64,000 bases of DNA, taken from the NCBI GenBank assembly GCA_023238725.1, contig CM041554.1, positions 19,082,050-19,146,049 of the forward strand, given 5' to 3'. The notes under the pieces are model-generated. The model was given only the letters and a program-made list of their open reading frames with translations. It was not told the DNA's origin and ran no database searches. Below are positions 37,160 through 49,015 of this stretch, piece after piece. The translations under genes were made by a program, and so were the position numbers. The DNA is from Scortum barcoo. Lineage: Eukaryota; Chordata; Actinopteri; Centrarchiformes; Terapontidae. Numbering within the stretch: position 1 is the first letter of the stretch; each line of letters opens with the position of its first letter.

Positions 37160-40100
37160 CATGCAACCAAATACAGCCACATCCTTATCTAGAATCCTGG
37201 AGGATTTTGTGAGAGGCAGAGTTTGGTGGCGTGTTTGTGATGGGATGTGCTGTTCTGAACATAGCTAACATGCTCTATGTGGGCCGCGAGCCTCGAAGCC
37301 TCGCTGTTTGCCAAGAGTGTTATGAGACGAGATGCTGTACATGACATTCTGCTACCTCAGTTTCCATGGATACCACACCTGATTAGACGTGAAGTCATGC
37401 ACGTGCCCTCTGGATTGTGACAGCAAGACGAGCCAGATGACATGTCTCCAAGAACCTGTACAACTCGGAAAACAACAACAGGAAGAGGGAAAGCAACACA
37501 ACGCTGCTGTTTACCAGCCGGCAAACATGTAATCGCCTTTTATCCCGTTTAATTCTCTCAACCACCCAGTGATGCACAGAGATGTTGACTTTCTTTCTTT
37601 CCTTTTGGTCTCCCACTTCGGTCCATGATCAAATGTTTGACAATCTAGAGATGTAATCGACTTTTTTTCCCCCCTCCGTCTTTATTCTCTATTTAAATCC
37701 TTTATTCGCTTTTCACATTCACTGGCTCCATTCCCTATTCCCACTGCTCAGCATGCATGAAGCGGACAGCAAGGGGAGCCCAGAGATCCATAATCCCCCT
37801 ACAGCAGAGAAGTGGATGGCTTTAATGATTTAAATCTTGTCAATGAGCACCTTCTCTGATTTGAAATGAGAAATTTGAAGGCCTGCTGGAATTAGCCCAA
37901 AAGAGGGCCACACTCACCACATCAGCGTTCCCCTCAATCAATGGTCATTGACTGTAGCAAGTAGGTGCTTAATCATTTTTAATTAGAGATAATCAGACAT
38001 CTTGTCCATTCTAGTTACAACAGGGCAAAACTGAGGTCTGCTAGGATCAAAGTTCTCAATTTGACATTCTGACTGCAATTTCTTTAATTTGACAACACTG
38101 TTAATCCAAGATTTTTGTCCCTTGTAGGAACCAGATAAGTCAGCATTGACAAACACATGCATGATTACCCCTTTGAAGGGAAGAAGTGGGATGTGTTCAC
38201 ACAATCGCGTTGGTGTCAGTGTTTGGAGTCTAATTTATTGTGTGACAACAACAGTGACAAAACTGGAAAAAATCAGAGCAAAACTGAGAGTGAAGTGTCG
38301 GGAGTCTTAAGCGCTCAGTTGAGTCGCGGGCTGGGTCTGGCAGTGCAGTCCCTCTTGCCGGTGGTATCTCTTAGTAATGAGGCCCTGTGAAGCCACGGCT
38401 CTCACCCCTCACTGGGCCCTCATACATCATTAATGTTCCCACATCATAGTCCTGATAATTACCGGGGACGTGAATGTCACCTCAGTCACACCTCCTCAAC
38501 AGAGGATGACAGCAAAAGGTCTGTGGTCTGCCAGACATGCCATGAGCTCGTTGCATCTCACACACATTCTTCACACGCACGCACTCTCCGGGTCTCTCCG
38601 CACACTGGCAAACATACCAATTTCACCCAAAGTGCACCATATGTGTTGCTTTATTATACTCACCACACATGGGATGCTTGACTCCTTTGGCTTTATTCCA
38701 GCAGACTGCTCAACTTTTTCTTCATAGACACAGAGGAATATCTCAAAATAAAAGGCCTGTAAAAAAGAAACAGAAAAACATTTCTTTAAGGGTCGCCTCA
38801 CCCAAATTACAAAACAACATATTTTCTACCTCGAGTGGTATCTCACCATGCAGATACTTTGGGTTTTATTTGCCCAGATTTTAGGAAATTGTCCCAGACA
38901 ATTCTGCCTCCATCCTGATGCTGTGGATGTGAATGTGATTTAATTGTGCAGCTCAGGCCCGGTTCCCAGAGGAATTATTTCCATATGGGATGATTCTGCA
39001 CCTCATGATTTATGTCCAATGCCATTGTTTAGTACCAGCACAGGGAGTAATGTACCTTGGATGTAGCAAGGCAGAAAGTACCAGATTCTCAAGCAGGAAA
39101 CTGAAGTTTGCTTCCCGATGGATCAATGCAATTCACATTTTATTAACCATAGCATAGCATGTCCTTTGAATCTTACTCTGCTGTAGTTGCCATGTGTAGA
39201 TACTTTACATACTTGATTTTGATTTTGTCATTTTTTGCCATTGGACATAAAGATGTTGCCATCAAACATCATTTGGGGTTTCCTACGACTGCCTGTCAGC
39301 ATAATTAAAAAATACCATGTAAAAAATAATCAGTTTTCATTAAAACTGCTTTTTCAGTAGAAAGACATTTCAAGGAAACATGGATTATGGAAAAACTGGG
39401 ACATTATTTCTGGAAGGAGATGCTGCCTTTGAATTCTATAAATAAATAAATATTTATGTAATGGTGTAAACTCAAAGAACAAAATCCCATCTCTCTTCAC
39501 ATTATGAGGGCAGCGGCAGAAACCTCAGAGACAACTATCTCAAACCCTTAGCACGTCAAACCAAAACTATCTGCAAGACTAGGTACCAATTTGGGAGAAA
39601 AACTGTGTTCCTCCTGACTCTTTAAGAATCTGTAAAATGCCATTTAAGGCTGCTACCTTTGCAAATCACATTTCCTGACTATGATAAAAAAAAAACATTT
39701 CAAAAAGCAGATAATTGCAAAGTTGTACTGATAGAACATTTCTTTGGGCAGACAAAATATACTCTATAATGAGAGGAGATAGACCAGAATCTTGCACACA
39801 ATAACAGGTATTCTTTCCAAAGAAGAAAAAGTACATGAATAAAGAAAAGAATTCTAGGAGAAAAAAAACATTAAAGTCAGCTCATTAAATGGCCAATTCC
39901 TTGTTGAAACATTTAAACCCCCAACATGTTTTGGCATCAGGGAGTGAGACTTATCATTCTCGCTGTCAAATTACCCGTGTGACTGAACAGATGTTTGCAC
40001 CTACTTCAATTCTTCATCGCTCTTTCCTTCTCTGCCTCTCTTCCTCTGATACCTCACACGTTTGCACACACACACAGATACAAATGCAGATGCTCTCTGG

Positions 40101-40620
40101 GTTTCGCCTGAACCCTCATTTGGCCAATTACGCTGACCTTCCAAATTGCAGAGACCATCCAAAAGCCTCTTACAGTGAGTGTAACATCCCCTCCTTCCCT
40201 CCTCTCTGGAGAGATATTCAGCATGCTCCTCCAACCCCACTGATAGGACAGTTTAGCTTTAAATGAGCCTGTTTTGCCTCAACACATTTCTTCCCGCATA
40301 TCTTTCAGGGCTGTGGGTTTTATTGATCGCCATCCTCCCAGGGGTGTTGGTGCCTGGACTGGGGCACTCAGCAGCAGCTGGTTGGGCTGCTGATGGTTGT
40401 TAGCCCCGCTGGCTGCTCTGTTCTGGGTGTTGAGTGGTGCCAGGCTCAGCAGTTACCCTGCTCCCCTACAGCCCTGTCTGAGGACGCTTGTTAGGAAGTT
40501 GCCTAAAATAGAGGAGAAATATCTCCAGTCTCACTGCACCACTTCCCTCTCCACACGCCTGGCTGATTTAGCCGGCTGTCTGGCGCAGGGTTACCTGGTA
40601 CCTAGAGCGCAGGTTTTTAC
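37160..40620. other. Unique non-coding sequence
   Basis: No gene is supported. The plus frame 39889-40266 (125 codons) and the minus frame 40001-40240 overlap and neither has a domain. From 40310 to 40600 GC content rises and a minus-strand frame stays open for about 58 codons, rich in Q, P and A, without a good donor. Confidence 0.38.
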
Positions 40621-40656
40621 GTGCTGTGTGTGTGCGTGTGCTTGTGTGTGTGTTTA
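40621..40656. repeat. Imperfect TG tract
   Basis: TG repeats interrupted by CG and CT steps form a degenerate microsatellite at the edge of a GC-richer patch. Confidence 0.75.
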
Positions 40657-40767
40657 CAAGTACTAAATTGGGGCTCATCTCAGTCTCATCTTAAAACAAG
40701 GCTCGCTTGTGTTGTTTACCTACACATGTTTTCATTTGAGGCAGCCTACTGGGATTTTCTCCTGGAA

Positions 40768-40802
40768 GGGCGACCGCGGGGGAGCTGAAGGGGAAGTCAG
40801 GG
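40768..40802 (+). other. Canonical G-quadruplex motif
   Basis: G-runs at 40768-40770, 40778-40782, 40790-40793 and 40800-40802 are joined by loops of 7, 7 and 6 bases. Loops are long, so stability would be modest. It sits in a GC-rich patch (about 40760-40850) next to a C-rich stretch, within AT-rich surroundings. Confidence 0.7.
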
Positions 40803-43800
40803 CGCACGCTCCACCTCTCTGCTCCCCCGCCCCTCTGCCACAACAAATGCTGGCTGGTAAGAAGCTCTGCACTCATGCATTTGCTATCAGTTTTGCTAAT
40901 ATAATAGCAAGCATTGCTTTTATTCATTTTAATTCATCCTGTGCTCTCGGGTTTGCTATTTTTGGCAGGACATTCTCACCCAGCACCTCTGCTTAGGCAG
41001 GTTTTTGCAGCAGTACTTTAACTTAATCACTGATAACAATGCATTCAATTCTTAATGCATTTCGCATTAAAAGCAACATTTGAGTCATGTGACAGGTAAC
41101 TTAAATGCTGACCAAAACACAGTGTTGGGACAGATTACAGTTTTAAAACTCCTTTAAATGAGTAAAGTAATTGAATTAGTAAATTTAATTGTGTCATGGG
41201 CCCCTTCCAGCCGTTTGCCTCATTAAACTACAGCTATCATTACGTTGGCCAGTACAATAATGGTTTCCCAATACAGTAGTTATAGTGGCGTTTCACAGGC
41301 ATTCTTCCACTAATATCTAGAAACTGTTGGGGGGTAATGCTCTTGGCAACACTGAGGCCAGGTGGTGCGAATCAGTACACACAAACTGCCAGCCAATCAA
41401 TGTTCATATAACCACCTGGATACACACACTGACATACCGGCTATCAGACAGCAGGCAGTCAATGCATTTTCAATATAAGCTCATTCCTGTTGCACTCTCG
41501 AGAGAATAATTGCCTACAAATCATGCCTGATTCACATCGAGTGGCCTCTTGATAAATGCAAGTACAAGTGTTGTTATTGTTTGTATGTCTTATCCATACC
41601 TTGTTTGCAAAATGCACCTTCTTTAATTGCTCATCTACCTTTTGGAGGTGCAGCTGCCACATCATCTGTCATCTCAGCTGTGTGCTGACAAAGTGTTGGC
41701 AGGCAGCGATCATATAAACAACACGCGGTGCAATATGAGCGATTATCCAGAATAAAGATAACTACAGTGTGAAGAGGATGGAGTGCAAAAATATTGACAC
41801 TCGGTCATTTGATAATTTAATGCTTTTACTGGCCTCCATGGCTTATTTGTAGATGGAAATTGAACATCACAGAAAAAGTCTCTTAATGTTTAATGCTAGA
41901 GCAGCCACCCAATTCACCATTTCTTGTTGATTTAAAGCCTGTGCCAACAATGAATGCATTTGCATACATTCCAAATACGAACTCATATTTTCAGGGTCTG
42001 ATCTTAGCTAGAAGATGCTGGTTGTATGCCTCCTTATAGCCCTCAAATACATATAATGCACTAAATATTTCCATGGAAACTGAGCTTGCTGAAATGGAGA
42101 AAATGGTAGATGTTTTAAGGTTTTTATATTTGCTGATATTCATACTTGCACAGTGATATTAAAATTGACTGTCCCCTGAACATATTTGTGTTATCTCTGT
42201 GTAAATAATCATTGGCTATGAATTCAATTTAAGTGTTAATTTGATTTAAGTATTCCAGGCACATCTTGCACATTCTTGCAGTATGGGTAGCTACTGTGCA
42301 AAGAATTTGGCGACTTCTTCTTATCACATCATCAATATATTCATGCTCTTGCACATTTTCTCCAACATGTTGGAGCAACAGTAATGACTTGAAGTTGCGT
42401 TTGTTGGCCTTAACATCAGCATGTGTGAAAAATCCTATCATTTAAAATGTGTCATGGCAGATAATGATTCATGATGAGAATAAATCACAGAGAATGAGCC
42501 AGACAACGAAAACGAAAATAAGAGCATCTGTAGTTTTTACATGGACGTGGAAGACGGTGCAGAAAGTAACCGCAGAGAATTCATTTGATGTCAGATTATC
42601 AGTGTTCTTGGCTCCGCTGTTTGGGGTATTTTCTACAGATTCAATTGTTTTTAACCTTGTGCTGTTACAGGGGTGTGATGTGATCATCCCAAAGCACACT
42701 GTTTACAACTGTGTGTATCATGATACACAGTTAAAGCCTACTGGTAATCATCCAGAATACCAGAGGCGTGTGATTTCTTGTGCTACTGCCAAAAAGTTTC
42801 TGAAAGGAAAAAAGGAAAAGAAAAGCACTCAGATAGACTTCTGTTTTTCTGCAACTCTTTCCCTGGTAGGGTTTGGGAATATTTTATGCCCACATCAGTG
42901 CCTGGGCATTGAATCGACGCAGTAGGAGGGTGCTGTTTTCTGTCTCAGGTAATCTGCTGTGCAGCGGGTGGAGTTCTGTGCAAAGTTAAGCAAGATGGGG
43001 GAAAAACAATTACACACTCAAAGGGTCAATTCACCAAAATTCGCAACTAAAAGCCACATCCCAGTTCCATACTTGTTATTGTGTAAAGTATGATTATGAT
43101 TGTTATAGTACACTGTTTTTGGATTTAGTAGGGAAGAAATCCCTGTACTTTATGTTCTTACTATAAATCAATCTGGGACATCAATATGCCGTGTGTGTCA
43201 GTTGGAATACCACTTTTTAATTCCATTAAAATCGATAGAGATGACAAAATTGCTTTCCAAAGATTAAGCACTTCCTTTCTTCTTTCCCGTGAAGTTCCCT
43301 GAGCTCCCTCGTCCGCAATATGTTTAATGCAGCTTTGAGTAGCTGCTCCTTTTCCTTTGCCAATTGCATTTTGGCAGTAGCTTACATCAAACAGCACAAT
43401 CAAAAATAAAGTGTATCTATCATGTTCGCCAACTTTTTTTTTTTTTTTGGTTTTATATCAATTTAGTTACTTACACACTAGATAATCCAAATCTGTTTTG
43501 AATTAGTATGTATAATAGTGTGTAATTAGGACAAAGCTGAAATTCATCATGTGTGCCTCGTAGTAAGCTTTGCAGATGGTTTTGGTTGGAAAACACATCA
43601 CTTGCAATGCGAACAGACTTTATTGACACTGTCACGCAGAAAGGTAGCGAGGCGATAACCAGAGTGATGAGACTAAATAAGCAATAACCATGTAAGCCAT
43701 GAAAAAGGGAAATCTTACTGTTTGATCTGTGAAGGTTAAAAAGAGTCAAAGCTATGTGTCTGGATACGGGCCGAGGATTACTGAACATCCAGACATGACG

Positions 43801-46800
43801 AACCGTTTTATGAAGTCGCAGTGACAACCGGTTCAACTCATTATTAACTGTTATGCCACCAGCACTTACAGCTAGGCCGGCTCCATACCCTTTGAATCCC
43901 TGTTCCCCCCCCTTTTCCTGAAACACTGAACAAACAGTCACCAGATCACACCACTTCCCGGGGACTGAACTATAATGTGTTTGAATGTAATTTTCACAGA
44001 CAGCTCAGCGACTAATTCGATACACAGGACATCATCTAATGTACGCCGCATCATCCTCACTCTAACACTTCCAGACGGAAAGCCAATACGTCAGCCGCAG
44101 TTTTGAGTTAAACGTGAGGATAGAGTTTTATTTTGCCAAGTGTAACAGTTGTTCTCACGCAGCTTACATGCCAATTAATCTAAACACACATTAACCTAAA
44201 AGTGACAAAAAAGGTGTTCCCATACTCTATTAGATTTGTTAATACATATGTTAATGATACCATATATTAATCTTAGAATCTGTGCTGTAATTTGGGGGCT
44301 GCATTTCTAACACTGTACCATCACAAAAAGTCTTTGTCTCAAAGACACAACACCAGTGTTGTGATTTATGTAGGCTTTTTTTTTTTTTCTTTACTCTTAG
44401 CAGTTTTCTGTGTCTTCTTGGTAGAAAATATGATCTGCTGCCAAAGTTTATGATTCATGGAAATGCTTGAGAAATCATAGTCAAATTAATGCTATAATGT
44501 AATAAAAATAATTAAGTTCTATATCTAATCCTGTTGTTATTAACTGGAAGCAAATTACTGTTTTAATGTAACATACTATATGTATTATAGGCTTGAATCT
44601 TGACTGTCAAAAGCTATTTGTACAGTGTCAGACATAAACCGCTGCATATCTAATTCTGGTTTAAATGCCTTTTTTTCCACCTCACTCTCTGATTAAACAT
44701 TAAAGGCGGTTCATCATATTGACACATTGATAAATGTCCTACATTAAAAATAAAAGAAATCGGGCAATGCAAAATGCCATTTCAGGTAAAGAACCTGTAA
44801 ATTAACAGGCGGTAGCATCTGGAGCCAGATTATCCTGCTTATAGCCTGGTCCCCCGGCTCGTGTTGGTGACTGGAACGGAAGTCCCTCTCACCTTTATAC
44901 TTTGTCTTCTCAGTTAAAAAGAAATTGCCCCTCATGGCATGTGCTATTTTCAAAAGAATCCCATCACATCTGTCATATTCACTTTTCATGAGGGCCAGCT
45001 TGAGCTGGTTTATAAACTGCGATGAAGCGGCAGCACGAGAGGAGAGTAATGCACCTCTCCATCACCACTCCACCCGCTCCCAAAAAGCAGTGAAATTAAT
45101 TAAATTCTGGATGAGACAAAGGCTTAGGACATAAAGGGCTGCTGTTAGCATTTTTCTAGCCCATTGATTCCTTGTTACTACTGCACATTATGGCCCCCTG
45201 AACCCTCATAAATCAATTCATACCCTATTGTCCTTTTCAGAAGGCTCTCTTCACTGTTGGCTCTAACATGGCTGAGGTGACAATAATCTATTGTTTCAGT
45301 TTAAAGCTCAGTGCTGCAGCTGAGACCCATGGCCACAGAGGCCAGCAGGATGTATGTGCTGCCTGCAGGGAGCAAGGGTGATACTGAGCAGTGGCTGACA
45401 CACAAGGGTTGGGCTCTGCAACTCAGGGAATCCATCTTTGTCTCTGTGAGGGATATACATACTGTACCATAAACTTAGAACACACCGCTGAACTTGAGCC
45501 GCTGAAAACACCTGGTTTTCAGATGTCTAAATGGATTTTAACAAACAGGTGAGGGGGAGAAATTCAGTAAGTAAATCCTCAGATAGATAAATTAAGTGGT
45601 AAATGAAAAGTGATTCTCTGCTCTGTGCTTTCTGGGGTTTCTGGAGCGTGGATCGAAATTGAAAACTGTTTAACAGAAACGTTTAAATGCATCATTTCTC
45701 CGTCTGCTGCACTTTTAGTTTTTTAGTGATTGTAGCTTTAAATGCTCCCTGAGGCATCTATTTTGTTGGATTATAATTTCTTTTCCCAATTTGGTTTATC
45801 AAACGGCTCCTCAGGACTGGAAATGAAAGTCACATGCAAGCTGGTAATATAAATATATATTATAGTTATTAAAAACTGAACAAAGCCTGGCAGTACACCA
45901 GGTATAAACTGCTCAATTTCAAGAAAAAGGTAAGCTTTAATTAAGTTCTGACAACATTTGTTAATGCGCAAAACATTTTTACTGCTTGTTTGCTGGTATT
46001 GTTCCTTGTTTTGTGTGTAACATTGTATGAATTAATGAATACACATTTCTTACGTTGATGTTTGGTTGAAACAGGTCCAAAGATGGGACCTTGGGTCATG
46101 TACATGTGTTCTGAGGAAACCTAATCAGTGAAACTGCAAACACATTTTAGCCTTCACTACCAGTCTGCTTGTGTGTGTGTATGGATGACTATTGATTGCC
46201 TATATCCGAAAGTTTAGTGTAGCTCAGAACCCAAGAGGGCTGACTCTGTTGCAGACTGTGACTAGAGAGGTGGACATTGGAGAAAAACCAAGAAAGGAAA
46301 AACAAGTCTCAGCAGAATTGTTTACAGTTGGGCAAAAATTGGACTCCAGATCGATTCCAACTGGTTGGTGGACTGACATTAAGTAGACCAGTGAAGCAGC
46401 TAGTTAGACACTAGAGCTTAGCCTGAGATCATTATACAACAATAACTGGCAGCACAAGCCACATAGTGTGCATGTCTTCTTTGTGCTCACGACTGCCCCA
46501 TGATCTTTATCTATGTGCATTTATATGTCAAAGTCTGAGGTTGCTTGTGGTAGTTAATGCTTAGCCACAATCAAACAGAAAGAAAGAACAGAAAAAGTCA
46601 TGTAGGACTTTAAGTACAATGGGTTGATAAAAAAAGAAAAAATAACAAGCTTGTCAGACCAGTAACAGACATGTGCACTGACTGTTGTGTGTTTTCAGGC
46701 AGGCAGGAGGGCTACACCAAATTTCAGCCCACCCACCCGAAGCAATTGTGGTCTGGAAGCAGTCGGGAGCTTCTCTGGTCTGATTTGCATGCTGATTCTA

Positions 46801-47105
46801 CATCTGTTCGCCAAATTTGAACATAATAAAAGTCTTTGATCAATCAATCAGACGCCATAATTTCATTTTGCAGGGTGCAATGTGTCCTTTTGTGCCAAAA
46901 ACATTTTCACTTTGGCAGATATTGCAGCCAAAACAGGTAATATTCTTACTTCTCTATCGCTCTCTCATATTCATTTTATAAGTAATGACCCTAAACGGAG
47001 ATCCGAATGACACAGATGACAGACCACTTCAGTGACATTCAGCAACTTTGGAAAAATAAGAACCTTTTATCTAGAAAGAGACGCTGTTCAGAAAACTTAA
47101 CTTAC
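40803..47105. other. Non-coding sequence with weak exon-like segments
   Basis: No gene is established. T-runs lie at about 43433-43448 and 44374-44389. The 158-codon plus frame at 42449-42925 and the 156-codon minus frame at 43471-43941 are the longest here, but neither shows a domain. 44900-45260 is a repeat-free stretch that could be a conserved element. Short exon-like segments near 41600, 45310 and 45900 are given as findings. Confidence 0.38.
42707..42732. other. Near-perfect 12-bp-arm palindrome
   Basis: AACTGTGTGTATCA meets TGATACACAGTT with no spacer. The arms pair fully apart from one extra GT in the left arm. It could extrude as a cruciform or hold a dimeric factor. It lies inside a long open frame that I do not believe is coding. 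Confidence 0.7.
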
Positions 47106-47270
47106 CTTATGCATGCTGTGCAGTTCGATCTCTGGACGACGGTAATATCTAGTCGCCTCTTTGACTTGCAAAGGTGTGAGGGCCTGGAGATGCTGGTGTA
47201 GGAAGGTGCCGGAGAGGGCTGAGAGGTCAGTCTGGGCCAACCGTAGCTCTACAACAGCCTCTGGGCACAG
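47106..47270 (-). CDS. Candidate internal exon, protein unrecognised
   Basis: On the minus strand 55 codons are open, from LCPEAVVELRLAQTDLS to RRPEIELHSMHK. Codon choice is coding-like, with many C/G third positions (CTC, CAG, GCC, ACC, CAC). The exon ends at a consensus donor AAG|GTAAGT (intron side 47105-47100). At the 5' side two acceptors fit: TACAG at 47275-47271 gives a 165-bp, phase-0/phase-0 exon, and TTTAG just upstream gives 179 bp (47106-47284). Pyrimidine support is modest for both. The frame is open back to a TGA at about 47294. The peptide is leucine-rich and amphipathic, likely helical. I do not recognise the family, and no neighbouring exon could be linked to it. A chance open frame or a conserved non-coding element is the alternative. 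Confidence 0.35.
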
Positions 47271-47284
47271 CTGTAGGCACTCCT

Positions 47285-48689
47285 CTAAAGGTCATTCCTG
47301 GCCTGACCACACACCCCATCAAACTCCATCTCTCAGCACTGTGCCCGTAAACTCACATGTGATGTTGGCCCCTTTTTGCTTTAAAGCAAACTATATGGTT
47401 TATTTTCCGCATGAAAATTCTCCATTTGTCCCTTGTTTTTCTTCAAAAAGCGCTTCCACATCTGACACAGTCATGAAATACACACACATCTTCATTCCGG
47501 TTTTATGGTGTGTTATTGTTATTTTCCACAACAAACCAAAGCGGGTTAAAGTGATGCCACATGTTTCAAGTGCAGCTTCCATGGGCTTTTAAAGATTGCT
47601 TTTTATTTTTCTGTTTCTCAACTTTCTAGATGTTTGCTTTTGACGTCACTCCTTTAAGTAAAGATGTTTGTCTACAATCACCATTTTGTAGTTGTGTCCA
47701 ACAATCATACAGGGAGAAATCCATAACAGAGGGGGAGGACATACCAATTTTAATACCATCAGTAGCCAAACACAATGCGCTGCAGCCACTGTTTCCATCT
47801 GAGGCTCTATTTGTACAACACAGCACAGACACACTTTTCTTGAGTGGAAAAATGACTGAGAGCGATGGTAGAAATGGCTTAGTATATAACAGATACACAC
47901 CCAGCAAACACAACCTCGTCCACTGAGGGTTATTGAAAAGCTTTCTGGGAGATATACTGGGGTAGAAGTGCCTGTAGATGATGCTTATGGCATGTTGAGG
48001 GAAAAGAGGTCAACGGAAAAGTAAATTACAACACTAAATAACCAGAGAGCAGTGAACATTACAGATTAATAATGTCCTACACCGTAAAAGGAGCGCGGGG
48101 TCCTATACAGATCATATTGCCACCTATAGGATGCAGCTCTAACTATGACATACTGTGGTGGAGGGCTGGTGTGACACACTAAATGGACCACAAGGTATGC
48201 AGACCTTCTGAGGAAATGATGCTTCACTCGGCGTCTATATGGTTGATTTAGTGCTGATGGTGCACACTAAACCAAATAGTCATAAATTACTTCCTTCAAA
48301 CAGCAGCGAGCCCTTGTTGTAGTAATAACAATGCAACAGAAAAATCTATCGGTCACGTGTCATGATATCACTGTCTCACCTAACCAACGTGTTATCAGAC
48401 ATCTAATAACAAAACTAATAGTATGAAACCCTTGTGGGGACACCTTAAGGTTGCAATGTCCATTAAATGCCACAATATGAATGTCTTTTCTTTTTTCAGT
48501 GAACAAGATGGAATGATCACAGAAAAACAATCCAACCTCTGTGTACCATGAATATGCACAATACATTTAATGGCGATCCAATCAGCTGCATTCAGACTGG
48601 CTGCATTCAGACTATTTGACCTGAAGTTGGCACCATAGGAACTCTCATGACTTAGAGCTGCCATTTCTCAAGCTCCCTCTCACTTCACT
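47285..48689. other. Unique non-coding sequence
   Basis: No gene or transposon is recognised. Opposing open frames at 47626-47926 overlap one another and neither has a domain. Confidence 0.4.
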
Positions 48690-49015
48690 GCTATTTTGCA
48701 CAAATATTTTCACATCCACCCCCAACAGTATTACCTGTATTGTATTGTACATCTCTGATTAGTTATATATTTTATTTCAACAGTATAATTTATATTTATC
48801 TTATTACTTTGGTACTATTATTTATTTTTAGTTCTTTTATTAAGTAAAAATAATATATATCTGTCAATATCATACATATATATTTTTTTGCTACTGTGCA
48901 TTTTCTTTATTGCATTGTTTAAGGGAGCCTAAGACTTAAGGATTTCATTGTCAGTGATTGCTTGATGTAAGTGTTGTGACAATAATTTCCTTGGATCTTT
49001 AATCTTGAAGCTTGA
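48690..49015 (+). mobile_element. LINE-like 3' end fragment
   Basis: AT-rich text with TACCTGTATTGTATTGTAC, TTATTTATTTTTAG and CTACTGTGCATTTTCT leads to AGGATTTCATTGTCAGTG, TGTGACAATAATTTC and a terminal AATCTTGAAGCTTGAATC. I recognise this layout from 3' ends of teleost non-LTR elements (AATTTCATTGTA...ATGACAATAAA...CTTGAATCTGA). It is 5'-truncated, decayed and without coding sequence. The left edge is uncertain. Confidence 0.5.

Noticed and set aside
39889..40266. 125-codon plus frame
   Set aside because: Overlaps an equally open minus frame, contains a CA-rich simple stretch, and shows no family features.
41119..41190. GTGTTGGGACAGATTACAG resembling the end of a common fish MITE
   Set aside because: Only about 20 bases agree and no opposite terminus is found nearby.
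42449..42925. 158-codon plus frame, the longest in the window
   Set aside because: AT-rich codon use, a polypyrimidine/acceptor-like site in the middle and no recognisable domain. A run of this length is expected by chance in 64 kb.
43471..43941. 156-codon minus frame
   Set aside because: No domain, mixed composition, stop-free by chance; no splice or start context supports it.
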